DNA of 39,754 nucleotides from positions 1 to 39,754 of the forward strand of contig NZ_JBHWOO010000228.1 in assembly GCF_043424415.1 (NCBI RefSeq). Reading direction: 5' to 3'. The position numbers and the translations under genes were made by a program. Below are positions 23,981-31,792 of the stretch, in pieces (position 1 is the first letter of the stretch; each line of letters begins with the position of its first letter). The DNA is from Luteococcus sp043424415 (GTDB lineage: Bacteria; Actinomycetota; Actinomycetes; Propionibacteriales; Propionibacteriaceae). Below the pieces are notes generated by a model. It searched no databases. It was not told the origin of the DNA and saw nothing but the letters and a program-made list of their open reading frames with translations.

Positions 23981-24532
23981 ATGCCTACACCCACCAAGGG
24001 TCCCCGCTTCGGCGGCAGCCCGACGCACGAGCGGATCATCCTGGCCAACCTGGCCCGGCAGCTGTTCGAGAACGGTCGCATCACCACCACCGAGGCGAAG
24101 GCCAAGCGCGTTCGTCCCCTGGCGGAGAAGCTGATCAGCAAGGCCAAGCGCGGCGACCTTCACAACCGTCGTCTGGTGCTGAAGACCATCACCGACCAGA
24201 GTGTCGTGCACACCCTGTTCACGGAGATCGCCCCGGCCATGGCCGAGCGCGAGGGCGGCTACACCCGCATCACCAAGATCGGCAACCGCAAGGGCGACAA
24301 CGCCCCCATGGCCATCATCGAGCTGGTGACCGAGGCCGTCGTGAAGAAGCCGTCGCGCTCCAAGGCCGCCAAGGCCGAGGATGTGAAGGCCGACATCGCC
24401 GCCGCGAACACGGCCGGCGAAGCCAAGGCTGAGGAGGCCCCCGTCGAGGAGGCCGCCACTGAGGCTCCCGCCGAGGAGACCGCAGCCGCGGAGACCGTCG
24501 AGGCTCCGGCCGAGGAGAAGGCCCAGGCCTGA
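23981..24532 (+). CDS. rplQ: 50S ribosomal protein L17 with acidic C-terminal tail
   Basis: 183 aa. Residues 1 to about 117 are canonical L17 (MPTPTKGPRFGGSPTHERI, ANLARQLFENGRITTTEAKA, RKGDNAPMAIIELV). Residues ~125-183 are an Ala/Glu-rich, Lys-spaced tail (AEEAPVEEAATEAPAEE) predicted to be disordered. Such tails are common on actinobacterial L17. GGAGAA precedes the ATG. Last gene of the operon, followed by a strong terminator; truA, often next, is absent here. Confidence 0.97.
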   Translation: MPTPTKGPRFGGSPTHERIILANLARQLFENGRITTTEAKAKRVRPLAEKLISKAKRGDLHNRRLVLKTITDQSVVHTLFTEIAPAMAEREGGYTRITKIGNRKGDNAPMAIIELVTEAVVKKPSRSKAAKAEDVKADIAAANTAGEAKAEEAPVEEAATEAPAEETAAAETVEAPAEEKAQA

Positions 24533-24546
24533 ACCCCACCGCACGC

Positions 24547-24584
24547 CAGCAGGGCGTCCCACCTCATGGTGGGGCGCCCTGCTG
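24547..24584 (+). terminator. Terminator of the infA-rplQ operon
   Basis: A 17-bp stem (one G-T pair) with a TCAT loop starts 14 bases after the rplQ stop. No U-tract follows. It ends the ribosomal operon before the leaderless glycosyltransferase promoter. Confidence 0.85.
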
Positions 24585-24610
24585 CATGTCTGGCCCCATG
24601 GGCCTGTCGC

Positions 24611-24616
24611 TAGGCT
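24611..24616 (+). promoter_or_regulatory. Leaderless -10 box TAGGCT before the glycosyltransferase
   Basis: TAGGCT ends six bases before the ATG at 24623, and no Shine-Dalgarno is present. A weak -35 (TGTCTG, 18-base spacer) lies upstream. The transcript should start at or next to the ATG. Confidence 0.5.
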
Positions 24617-24622
24617 TGGCCC

Positions 24623-25771
24623 ATGACCTTGCGGATCGCCCAGCTCGCCAACTTCGTCGGACCCGTCTCCGGCGGGATGCGCGTGGCGATCAACGAGCTC
24701 GGCAAGGGCTACGTGGCCGCGGGCCACGAGCGGATCCTGGTGATCCCCGGCGAGCGCGACCGCACCGAGGAGACCGACGAGGGCATCGTCGTCCAGGTGA
24801 AGGCTCCGCGCGTCTCGCGCGACTACCGCATGATCGCCACCCCCTGGCGGGCCCTCGAGGTACTGGACCGCTTCCGCCCCACCTCCATCGAGGTCAGCGA
24901 CAAGTGGACGCTCTCACCGGCGGCACGCTGGGCCGCCCGCCGCGGCATCGGCTCGGCCCTGTTCAGCCACGAACGCCTCGACGACATGCTCTCGGGATGG
25001 GTCCGGGCCCAGTTCGGCGTCGAGAGCGCCGTCGGCGCTCTCAACCGGCGTCTGGTCAAGGAGTTCGACGCCGTCGTGGTCACCAGCGACTATGCCGCCG
25101 CGGAGTTCGCCGACCTCGACGCCACCCTGCGCAAGGTGCCGCTCGGGGTGGACCTCGAGACCTTCAACCCCTGCCTGCCGGGGCCCGTCGACAACGGCCT
25201 GGTGACGCTGTGTTACGTCGGGCGGATGAGCCACGAGAAGAACCCTGAACTGGGGGTGGCCGCCGCCGTCGAGCTGCACCGCAGGGGAGTGCCCATCCGC
25301 CTCGACATGTACGGAGTCGGCCCAGACCTGGAGAAGATGAGGGAACAGGCCGGGGACGCACCGGTGGTCTTCCACGGCTTCGTCAAGGGACGTGACGAGG
25401 TGGCGCGCTGCTTCGCCCGCTCCGACATCTCCCTGTCGGTCTGCCCGTCCGAGACCTTCGGTCTGGCGGTGCTGGAGGCCCTGGCCTGTGGCACGCCGGT
25501 GGTCACGGCCAATCGCGGGGGAGCGCACGAGCTGGTGGATGCGACCAGCGGAGAGTACGGCACCCCGGACCCGGTTGGCATCGCCGATGCCATCGAGCGC
25601 CTGATGGCACGGCTGGGGCCAGACCTCAGGATCGCCGCCCGGCAGCGTGCCGAGCAGTACACCTGGCAGTCGAGCGTCGACAAGATGCTGAACCTGCACA
25701 CCTGGCTCGCCCAGGACCGCACCCCGACGCCACCCAACAGACTGTTCGGCACCACCCCGAAGGAGCGTTGA
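24623..25771 (+). CDS. GT4-family glycosyltransferase (MgtA/PimB-like mannosyltransferase candidate)
   Basis: 382 aa, GT-B fold. The acceptor-domain opening is IAQLANFVGPVSGGMR with the Gly-rich loop. The donor-domain phosphate binders are GRMSHEKNPELG and the E-x7-E motif in SETFGLAVLEALACGTPVV. YGVGPDLEKM and VFHGFVKGRDEV are standard GT4 elements. N-terminal features resemble actinobacterial GDP-mannose-dependent mannosyltransferases acting on lipid acceptors at the cytoplasmic membrane face (MgtA/PimB class), but donor and acceptor are inferred. It overlaps the next gene by one base (TGATG), so the two are coupled. Confidence 0.85.
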   Translation: MTLRIAQLANFVGPVSGGMRVAINELGKGYVAAGHERILVIPGERDRTEETDEGIVVQVKAPRVSRDYRMIATPWRALEVLDRFRPTSIEVSDKWTLSPAARWAARRGIGSALFSHERLDDMLSGWVRAQFGVESAVGALNRRLVKEFDAVVVTSDYAAAEFADLDATLRKVPLGVDLETFNPCLPGPVDNGLVTLCYVGRMSHEKNPELGVAAAVELHRRGVPIRLDMYGVGPDLEKMREQAGDAPVVFHGFVKGRDEVARCFARSDISLSVCPSETFGLAVLEALACGTPVVTANRGGAHELVDATSGEYGTPDPVGIADAIERLMARLGPDLRIAARQRAEQYTWQSSVDKMLNLHTWLAQDRTPTPPNRLFGTTPKER

Positions 25772-26394
25772 TGCGCACCCCGACCCGACTGCTGGCCACG
25801 GGCGCCGCGCTGGCCGTGCCCGCCGCCCTCTTCGTTGCCCCTGCGGTGCTGACAGCCCCCAGCGACGGTGGCGGCCCCGGCATCGACGAGCTGGTGGCGC
25901 ACTGCCGTGCCTCAGGGCTGGAGGGTTGGGCCCTGGTGGACCATGCCACCGTGCTGGTGCACCACAGCTACCGCAAGCACTCCCTGTGGCACCTGTGGGA
26001 CAGCCCCGAGAGTTCGCTGCGCCATGCCCACGGATGGTCGGCGCAGTACAACGGTGCGCTGGCCCGGGTGCTGACGGCCCTCGGTTTCCAGGTGGTGGAG
26101 GTGCATGCGGCGCGCGTGCGCGGCCTGGGCCGCAATCCGTGGTGGCAGGCCGGCCATACCTGGCTGCGCGTCACCCACGAGGGCCGGACGCTGGACGTGA
26201 GCGCCTCCAGCGCCACCAACCGGGCGGGAGAGCTGGACGTCGATCCCAGATCCGAGGTGAGGCCGGTGCGCCGCTGGACCCGCAGCGTCGTCTCACTGGC
26301 CCTGACGCCGGTGGTGGCGGTGCAGGCCTGGCGGCAGCTGCTCGGGGCCGACGTGCCCGGCTGGCTGCACCGCGACTTCGGCCAACGGCTGTGA
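25771..26394 (+). CDS. Exported or membrane-anchored protein, NAT/transglutaminase-like
   Basis: 207 aa. AAGGAG precedes the ATG, which overlaps the glycosyltransferase stop. The N-terminus is a signal/anchor (RTPTRLLATGAALAVPAALF). The core resembles the cysteine-protease-like fold of arylamine N-acetyltransferases and transglutaminases: helix NGALARVLTALGFQVVEV, then GHTWLRVTHEGRTLDVS, which offers the His and Asp of a triad. At the place of the catalytic Cys (NAT 'GGxCxExN') the sequence is HGWSAQYNG, with Ser. It may be a Cys-to-Ser variant or noncatalytic. A second hydrophobic segment lies near SVVSLALTPVVAVQAW. Pairing with a glycosyltransferase suggests an envelope role. Family assignment is by pattern only. 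Confidence 0.55.
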   Translation: MRTPTRLLATGAALAVPAALFVAPAVLTAPSDGGGPGIDELVAHCRASGLEGWALVDHATVLVHHSYRKHSLWHLWDSPESSLRHAHGWSAQYNGALARVLTALGFQVVEVHAARVRGLGRNPWWQAGHTWLRVTHEGRTLDVSASSATNRAGELDVDPRSEVRPVRRWTRSVVSLALTPVVAVQAWRQLLGADVPGWLHRDFGQRL

Positions 26395-26450
26395 CGCTGG
26401 ACCGTCCCGAGAGCAGGTACGGCGTGAAGGCAGGCTCCTCGAACGCACGG

Positions 26451-26482
26451 CGGCCCGGATTCCCCACGGGGGATCCGGGCCG
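26451..26482. terminator. Bidirectional terminator between convergent genes
   Basis: A 14-bp stem (26451-26464 / 26469-26482, one G-T pair) with a 4-base loop sits between the plus-strand stop at 26394 and the rpfB stop at 26503. Confidence 0.85.
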
Positions 26483-26502
26483 TCGAGGCTCTGCGTCAGC
26501 GA

Positions 26503-27720
26503 TCAGGCGGCGTGGCCACAGCCCCAGGGCTGCAGGCCGCGCTCGGCGTAGACCTTGTTCGCGATGGTGATCTGCTGGGCCTTGGAGGCCAGGTTGGCGG
26601 TCGGCGCATAGGCGCCGCCCCCATTGGCCAGCCAGGTCTGGCGGTCGAACTGCAGGCCGCCGTAGTAGCCGTTGCCGGTGTTGATCGACCAGTTGCCGCC
26701 CGACTCGCACTGGGCGATGAGGTCCCACATGGCGGTGTTGGCGGTGTTGGTGCCGGCCGAGGAGCTCTTGGGCCGGGGCGCGGTCGTGGTCTTCGACGCG
26801 CTGGGCTTCGAGGCCGAACGGGTCGAGCTCTTCGAGTTCGTGGACTTTGACGTGCTGGACGCCGAGGTGCTCGACGGGGACTCGGGGGCCTGTTCACGGG
26901 TGCCCACCAGGACCTTCTCGGTGACCGGCTTGGTGGTGACCTTCTCCGTGAGCAGCTGCTTCTTGGTCACCTTGCCGTCGACGACGGTGAGCTTCCAGGT
27001 CTGGGTCTTGACGCCGTCCTTGCCCTCCACCTCGACCTTGCGCTCACCCTTGTCCAGCGAGGAGCTGCGGGTGGTCTCGGTCTCGTGCTCGATCGGGACG
27101 GTGGTGTTCTGCTGCTTGCTGCCCACCCGGGTCAGGGCGATGGTCTGCTTCTCGGCCAGTACGGTGTGCGCGGCCGGGGTGAGCTTGTCGTCGGAATCGA
27201 CGCTCAGCTTGCGCTCCTTGAGCAGCTCACCGACCGTCGCGGCGGTGCTGGTGGCCAAGGTCTTCTTGCCCCCGTCCACCAGGGTGACCGTCTTGGGGGT
27301 GATGGCCTCCACGGCCAGCCCCTCGCGGCCCAGCGGGGTGGAGCGGCTCACCGAGAGTCGGGAGCCCTTCTCCAGCACGCCCAGCTGCGTCAGGGCGCTG
27401 TCCAGGTTGGTCGCGGTGGTCCACAGCGTGGTCTTCTTGCCGTCCACGGTCAGCGTGATGGGACGCCCGTGGTTGACGGTGATGCGGGTGCCGTCGCTGA
27501 TCCGGCTCGAGGCGGAGGGAACGACGGTGTCGCGCTCGCCCACCGCGATGCCCTTGGTCTGCAGGGCGTCCGCGACGGTGCCGCCGAAGGTCTTGACGGT
27601 GCTGGTCTGGCCGTCGACGGCCACCTGCACCTCCTTCTCGGCAACCTGCCAGCCGGCGGTGCCGGCGGCTGCTGCCAGGGCGGTGGCGCCTGCGATCAGG
27701 CCAATGGTCTTCTTGTTCAC
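26503..27720 (-). CDS. rpfB: Resuscitation-promoting factor, RpfB type
   Basis: Secreted peptidoglycan-cleaving growth factor of 405 aa. Signal/anchor helix (KKTIGLIAGATALAAAAGTA). Three DUF348 (YabE) repeats follow, at about residues 32-75, 88-130 and 143-185, then a G5 domain (~200-280, with EHETETTRSSSLDKGERKVE). A low-complexity Ser/Thr/Lys linker (~280-325) leads to the lysozyme-like Rpf domain (~328-405), with catalytic Glu339 in AQCESGGNW and a disulfide pair (Cys338 and the C-terminal WGCGHAA). The domain order is that of mycobacterial RpfB. GAGGAG precedes the ATG. It stands alone here, without the ksgA/tatD neighbours seen in other genomes. Confidence 0.95.
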   Translation of the reverse strand: MNKKTIGLIAGATALAAAAGTAGWQVAEKEVQVAVDGQTSTVKTFGGTVADALQTKGIAVGERDTVVPSASSRISDGTRITVNHGRPITLTVDGKKTTLWTTATNLDSALTQLGVLEKGSRLSVSRSTPLGREGLAVEAITPKTVTLVDGGKKTLATSTAATVGELLKERKLSVDSDDKLTPAAHTVLAEKQTIALTRVGSKQQNTTVPIEHETETTRSSSLDKGERKVEVEGKDGVKTQTWKLTVVDGKVTKKQLLTEKVTTKPVTEKVLVGTREQAPESPSSTSASSTSKSTNSKSSTRSASKPSASKTTTAPRPKSSSAGTNTANTAMWDLIAQCESGGNWSINTGNGYYGGLQFDRQTWLANGGGAYAPTANLASKAQQITIANKVYAERGLQPWGCGHAA

Positions 27721-27838
27721 GCTGCTCCTCGAGATGCTCAGGCCTCCATCATGCCGCCGCAGCTGAGAAAACCCACAATCGCAGTGCCATCTTTCTCAGG
27801 AACTTCAGCGGGTCCACCATCAGGCGCAGACGCGACGA

Positions 27839-27866
27839 GGCCCCGCCACCGTGGGGTGGCGGGGCC
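27839..27866 (-). terminator. Terminator of sodA
   Basis: A perfect 12-bp GC-rich stem (27839-27850 / 27855-27866, 4-base loop) lies 52 bases past the sodA stop and 118 bases before the rpfB start. It isolates rpfB from sodA transcription. Confidence 0.8.
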
Positions 27867-27917
27867 ATCGGGCCTGGGCAGAAGGGGTCACGCAGTGCGC
27901 AGCCCTCCGGCGCGGGC

Positions 27918-28520
27918 TCAGGCCTGGCGTGCCTTGGCGAGGCGTTCGGTGACATCGGCCCAGTTGATGACATTCCACCAGGCGTCGACGTAGTCGGCCT
28001 TCACGTTCTTGTACTGCAGGTAGTAGGCGTGCTCCCACATGTCGAGCTGCAGGATCGAGGTCTGGTTCAGCGGGATGTTGCCCTGCTGGTCCTGCAGCTG
28101 CAGGACGTTGAGGCGCTGGCCCAGCGAGTCCCAGGCGAGCACCGACCAACCCGAGCCCTGGATGGCCTTGGCATTCTCGTTGAAATGCTTCTGGAAGCCG
28201 TCGAAGGAACCGAAGAACTCGTCGATGGCGCTGGCCAGCTCACCCTCGGGGCGACCGCCGGCGTTGGGGGCCATGTTCTTCCAGAAGATGGAGTGGTTGA
28301 CGTGGCCGCCCAGGTTGAAGGCCAGGTCCTTCCCCAGCTTGCCGATGGTGCCGAAGTCACCCTTGGCGCGGGCCTCCTCCATCTTCTCCAGCGCGGTGTT
28401 GGCGCCGGCCACGTAAGTGGCGTGGTGCTTGGAGTGGTGGAGCTCCATGATCTCGGGAGCAATGTGCGGCGCCAGGGCGCTGTAGTCGTAGTCGAGTTCG
28501 GGCAGGGTGTAGACAGCCAT
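27918..28520 (-). CDS. sodA: Superoxide dismutase, Fe/Mn family
   Basis: Converts superoxide to H2O2 and O2; 200 aa, cytoplasmic, normal length. The N-terminus MAVYTLPELDYDYSALAPHI fixes the start, with AGAGGA upstream; the frame is open further 5' but without homology. Metal ligands: first His of LHHSKHHATYV (His28), His in HVNHSIFWKNM, and Asp and His in LDMWEHAYYLQYKN. Metal specificity cannot be read safely; Propionibacterium SODs are known to be cambialistic (Fe or Mn). A possible -10 TATGGT lies about 80 bases upstream. It is transcribed alone, between two hairpin terminators. Confidence 0.95.
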   Translation of the reverse strand: MAVYTLPELDYDYSALAPHIAPEIMELHHSKHHATYVAGANTALEKMEEARAKGDFGTIGKLGKDLAFNLGGHVNHSIFWKNMAPNAGGRPEGELASAIDEFFGSFDGFQKHFNENAKAIQGSGWSVLAWDSLGQRLNVLQLQDQQGNIPLNQTSILQLDMWEHAYYLQYKNVKADYVDAWWNVINWADVTERLAKARQA

Positions 28521-28647
28521 TCGGTCCTCTTTCCGTCTTCGCCGGGCGTCACCGCCCGGGGCCCCAGTCGCGGGGCCTGTACAGGGACAACTCCGACCAT
28601 AGGGGCTTTCTTCCCCCGATCCAGACTTTTTCGCCGCCGACTGAACT

Positions 28648-28684
28648 GGGGCAGGCCTTTGTGCAGGTCGCAAGGGCCTGCCCC
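28648..28684 (-). terminator. Terminator of the secreted-protein gene upstream of sodA
   Basis: A 14-bp stem (28648-28661 / 28671-28684, one G-T pair) with a 9-base loop lies 27 bases downstream of the stop at 28711 on the minus strand. No clear U-tract. Confidence 0.75.
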
Positions 28685-28710
28685 GGCTCCAGACGGGCCG
28701 TCGTCGTGGC

Positions 28711-29406
28711 TCAGTGGCGCTCGTCGCGCGGGGCCGCGTGGGCACCGCCGTCGCGCTGCTCCCCGTCGTGACGGACCGCGTCGTGCTGGACGGGTGCCCC
28801 GGCGGCCGGCTTGCGGTTGCGGCGCGACAGGTACCAGGCGCCCAGCGCCGCGAGCGCCAGCGGCAGCAGCAGCCAGGCCCAGGGGCTCTTCTTGTCCTCG
28901 CTGGCGGGTGCAGCGGCGGGGGTGGGGGTGGCCGACGGGGTGGGGGCCGACTGCCCGGCCTTGCCGGGGGTGCACTCCTTGCCATAGCACCAGCCCTCCA
29001 TCGTTCCGGGCTTGGGCTTGGACTCGTTGGCGCCGACCTGGCTGTAGACCCACTTCCCGTCCTTGCCGGCGGTGTAGTAGTGCCAGTAGTTGCCGTCGAA
29101 CTTCGTCGGGCAGGTGGCGGGTTCCCCGGCGATGGTGCAGATCATCTGGCCCTTGGCATCCTTGCCCACCTGCAGGCCGGCCTCGGTGAGCAGCTTCTCG
29201 CCGGAGGCGGCGACATCGGTGCAGGTGTCGGCGAGCATCTTCCCGGCAGAATCCTGCACCACCAGCCAGACCTTGCCCTGCGCGAGGCAGTCGTCGGTGG
29301 CCTGGGCAGGCATCACGGGAGCTGCGGAGGCAACGGCAGCGGGGCCGAGGGCCAAGGCGGCCGAGGCGGCCGCGATGGCCAGGGCAGAGCGGGACAGACG
29401 AGGCAC
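28711..29406 (-). CDS. Secreted Cys-rich protein with C-terminal membrane anchor
   Basis: 231 aa. The GTG at 29406 is chosen: AAAGGA precedes it and it yields a clean signal peptide (RLSRSALAIAAASAALALG, cleavage near ASA-AP). The mature domain has six Cys in the order DDC, DTC, MIC, ATC, GWC, EC, probably three disulfides. Its motif NYWHYYTAGKDGKWVYSQVG is followed by KPKPGTMEGW. A Pro/Ala/Ser linker leads to one transmembrane helix (WAWLLLPLALAALGAWYL), a basic stop-transfer and a His/Asp-rich tail. No LPXTG motif is present. The 'YW-YY...W-YSQVG...KPGxxEGW' pattern recalls secreted actinobacterial domains of unknown function, and no role can be assigned. Confidence 0.7.
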   Translation of the reverse strand: MPRLSRSALAIAAASAALALGPAAVASAAPVMPAQATDDCLAQGKVWLVVQDSAGKMLADTCTDVAASGEKLLTEAGLQVGKDAKGQMICTIAGEPATCPTKFDGNYWHYYTAGKDGKWVYSQVGANESKPKPGTMEGWCYGKECTPGKAGQSAPTPSATPTPAAAPASEDKKSPWAWLLLPLALAALGAWYLSRRNRKPAAGAPVQHDAVRHDGEQRDGGAHAAPRDERH

Positions 29407-29476
29407 GATGGTCCTTTCCGTGCGGCGCCAGGACGGGCCGCGTCGGGTCATGAAGGGTGGATGGGCAGTCGGCAGG

Positions 29477-30106
29477 CTACTGCATCGGCTGTTGCGCCAC
29501 CGGCTGTGCCGCACCGTCCGGACGCACCTCCAGCACTCGGAAACCCTTGTGGGAGGCCAGCCGGGTGCAGTCGTAGCCCTGGTCCTCCAACCAGCGCGCC
29601 AGCGAGTCGGCGCCCAGGTTCTTGCCCACCACCATCACCGCCCTGCCCGTCGGGGCCAGCCGGGGGAGCCAGGTCAGCAGCAGTTCGTGCAGCGCCGGCT
29701 TGCCGATCCGGATCGGCGGATTGGACCAGATCTCGTCATAGCGGGTGGCCGGGTCGGCCTGCTCGGGCAGCAGGGCCCGCACCCGCTGGCCTGCGCCGAT
29801 GCGTCGGGCATTCTCGGCCGCAAGGCCCAGGGCACGCTGGTTGACGTCGACGGCATCGACGAGGCTGGCGGGGCAGTGGTCCGCCAGAGCGACGGCGATC
29901 GGGCCATAGCCGCAGCCCAGGTCGAGCAGCCGGGCGCCGTCAGCCGGCGGCGGCACCTCCCGCAGCAGGATGGCGGTGGACGGGTCCAGCCGCGCGCCGG
30001 AGAAGACCCCATTGGCGGTGGTGAAGGTGTACTCGCGCTCCCAGATGGTGGCGCCGATCTCGCGGCGCTTCTCGGGTCCGTCGGGGGTGGTGAAGTAGTG
30101 GCTCAT
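29477..30106 (-). CDS. Class I SAM methyltransferase, RsmC/RsmD-like
   Basis: 209 aa. Motif I LLDLGCGYGPIAVALADH, motif II VDAVDVNQRALGLA and the catalytic NPPIRIG identify an N-methyltransferase of the small RsmC-like (MTS) class, which methylates guanine N2 in 16S rRNA in its best-known members. The N-terminal FTTANGVFSGARLDPSTAIL is typical of the single-domain actinobacterial version, shorter than E. coli RsmC. GAGGAG precedes the ATG, which overlaps the truA stop by four bases (ATGA). Linkage to truA and trmB supports an RNA-modification role. Confidence 0.85.
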   Translation of the reverse strand: MSHYFTTPDGPEKRREIGATIWEREYTFTTANGVFSGARLDPSTAILLREVPPPADGARLLDLGCGYGPIAVALADHCPASLVDAVDVNQRALGLAAENARRIGAGQRVRALLPEQADPATRYDEIWSNPPIRIGKPALHELLLTWLPRLAPTGRAVMVVGKNLGADSLARWLEDQGYDCTRLASHKGFRVLEVRPDGAAQPVAQQPMQ

Positions 30107-30990
30107 CGCTGCTCCTCGGGCAGTGCGGCGTCTGGCAGTGCGGCGTCTGGCAGTGCTGGGGCGGCCAGTTCGTCCGGGCTGCGCATGCTGCGCGAGAGCT
30201 CGGCCCGCTCGGCCAGCCGGCTCTCGTCGGGATAACCGACCTCTTCGAGGCACAGCCCCTTGGCGGGCATCACCAGCACCCCGTTGTGGCGCTTGGGGCT
30301 GGCCTTCACCTCGGCAAGCCAGGCCTCGTCCTGGCGGCCGGTGCCGACCGCCGTCATGGCTCCCATCAGGGACCGCACCATCGAGTGGCAGAAGGCATCG
30401 GCCACCACTGTGTACTCGAGCATCCCGTCCTTGCGGCGCTGCACCTGCAGACCGGTGAGGGTGCGGATGGTGGTTGCCCCGTCGCGGGGCCGGCAGAAGG
30501 GGGCGAAGTCGTGCAGGCCCAGCAGCATCAACGCGGCCTGGTTGGTGGCCTCCACGTCGACGGTTCCCCGCACCTGGGCGACGTGGTTGCGCAGCAGCGG
30601 GTCGGGGCGGCTCTGCTCGTCCCAGAGCCGGTAGACATAGCGACGCCAGATCGCCGAGAAGCGCGCGTCAAAGCCCTCCGGCGCTCGGCTCACGTCCGTG
30701 ACGCGCAGGTCCTCGTCCAGGACACGCTGCAGACGGTGCAGCAGGCGGCCGGTGTCGACCTCCCTGGGCAGGTCGACGTGGGCAACCTGCCCGCGGGCAT
30801 GGACGCCGGCATCGGTGCGTCCTGCCACCGTCAGCTGCACCGGCTCGGCCAGCCGCAGCACCTGCGTGGTCCACTTCTCCAGCTCGCCCTGCACCGTGCG
30901 CAGCCCCGGCTGCGCGGCCCAGCCGGAGAAGCTGGCGCCGTCATAGGCGATGTCCAGGCGCCAGCGGGTCAGGGCCGGGGTCTCACTCAT
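30103..30990 (-). CDS. truA: tRNA pseudouridine(38-40) synthase TruA
   Basis: 295 aa, isomerises uridines 38-40 in tRNA anticodon stems. Catalytic Asp60 is in VAGRTDAGVHARGQVAH, the family signature. Other elements: RWRLDIAYDGASFSGW, FDARFSAIWRRYVYRL, LLGLHDFAPFCRPR and FCHSMVRSLMGAM. The C-terminal ~30 residues are an extension ending in a short repeat (ALPDAALPDAALPEEQR). The start overlaps the end of trmB by 8 bases. In most actinobacteria truA follows rplQ on the same strand; here it is inverted and 6 kb away. Confidence 0.96.
   Translation of the reverse strand: MSETPALTRWRLDIAYDGASFSGWAAQPGLRTVQGELEKWTTQVLRLAEPVQLTVAGRTDAGVHARGQVAHVDLPREVDTGRLLHRLQRVLDEDLRVTDVSRAPEGFDARFSAIWRRYVYRLWDEQSRPDPLLRNHVAQVRGTVDVEATNQAALMLLGLHDFAPFCRPRDGATTIRTLTGLQVQRRKDGMLEYTVVADAFCHSMVRSLMGAMTAVGTGRQDEAWLAEVKASPKRHNGVLVMPAKGLCLEEVGYPDESRLAERAELSRSMRSPDELAAPALPDAALPDAALPEEQR
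30120..30157 (-). repeat. 15-bp tandem repeat at the 3' end of truA
   Basis: Two exact 15-base units plus a partial third encode the LPDAA pentapeptide repeat at the TruA C-terminus. The unit is a multiple of three, so slippage would keep the frame and only change the tail length. Confidence 0.8.
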
Positions 30991-31780
30991 CGACGGCCAC
31001 CGCCCGGTAGGTCAGGTCGCGGATGGTGCGCCCTGCCTCCAGTCCCTTGCGCTCATACTTGGTCACCGGGCGCAGGTCCAGCCGCGGCGCCCAACCCGAG
31101 TCGGGATCGTCGGCGTCCAGATGCTCATTCGTCCAGCCGGGGGCGACGTCGAGCACCTCGCGCATCCACTCGGCATAGTCCTGCCAGTCGGTGGCCAGCC
31201 GCCACCGGCCACCGGTCACCATCCGGGAGCGCACCAGGGCGGCGAAGTCGGTGCTGACCAGGCGACGCTTGTGGTGGCGGGTCTTGTGCCAGGGGTCGGC
31301 GAAGAAGAGCCACAGCTCACTGATCGAGCCCTCGTCGAAGAGCCGCTCCAGCCCCTGCTGGCCGTCGGCCATCACGATGCGCACATTGTCGACGCCCTCG
31401 CGGGCCAGCTTGCCCAGGGTGTTGGCAACGGCGGGCTGGAAGACCTCGAAGGCCACCACATTGGCCTCGGGGTGGGCCTTGGCCATCGGCACCAGCGAGT
31501 CGCCGGTGCCCGAGCCGATCTCGACCAGCAGCGGCGCGGTGCGACCGAAGACCTCGGACCAGTCGACGCGCACGTCGGCGGCGAGCGAGGTGTCCGTCTC
31601 GCCCTGCGGGAGCCGCACCACGCGGCTGGTGCTCCACTGCTCCCAGGCCCTGCGCTGGGAGTCGTTCATGCGGGCGCTGCGGCGCACGAAGCTCACCACG
31701 TCGCGGTGGACGCGGGCAGGACGCTGCGGACCGGACTCGAAGGAGGGCAGGGTGGTGGCTGGGGACTGCGGATCTGGCAC
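30983..31780 (-). CDS. trmB: tRNA (guanine-N7-)-methyltransferase TrmB
   Basis: 265 aa, makes m7G46 in tRNA. SAM-binding motif LLVEIGSGTGDSLVPMA, then FEVFQPAVANTLGKLA, VMADGQQGL and the diagnostic FADPWHKTRHHKRRLV. The C-terminus has TKYERKG, conserved in TrmB. The first ~60 residues are a variable extension. It begins with GTG at 31780, six bases after a TAGGCT box and without a Shine-Dalgarno, so it is probably a leaderless start of the trmB-truA-methyltransferase unit. The 8-base overlap with truA couples the two. Confidence 0.95.
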   Translation of the reverse strand: MPDPQSPATTLPSFESGPQRPARVHRDVVSFVRRSARMNDSQRRAWEQWSTSRVVRLPQGETDTSLAADVRVDWSEVFGRTAPLLVEIGSGTGDSLVPMAKAHPEANVVAFEVFQPAVANTLGKLAREGVDNVRIVMADGQQGLERLFDEGSISELWLFFADPWHKTRHHKRRLVSTDFAALVRSRMVTGGRWRLATDWQDYAEWMREVLDVAPGWTNEHLDADDPDSGWAPRLDLRPVTKYERKGLEAGRTIRDLTYRAVAVDE

Positions 31781-31786
31781 CCGGCA

Positions 31787-31792
31787 AGCCTA
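31787..31792 (-). promoter_or_regulatory. Leaderless -10 box TAGGCT overlapping the MOSC-gene stop codon
   Basis: On the minus strand TAGGCT is followed by six bases and the trmB GTG. The TAG stop of the preceding gene (31790-31792) is its first half, the same arrangement as at 15346. The -35 is weak. Confidence 0.5.

Noticed and set aside
27721..27850. c-di-AMP (ydaO) riboswitch before rpfB, as known for rpf genes in some actinobacteria
   Set aside because: Only about 120 bases lie between the sodA terminator and rpfB, and I see none of the conserved ydaO segments.
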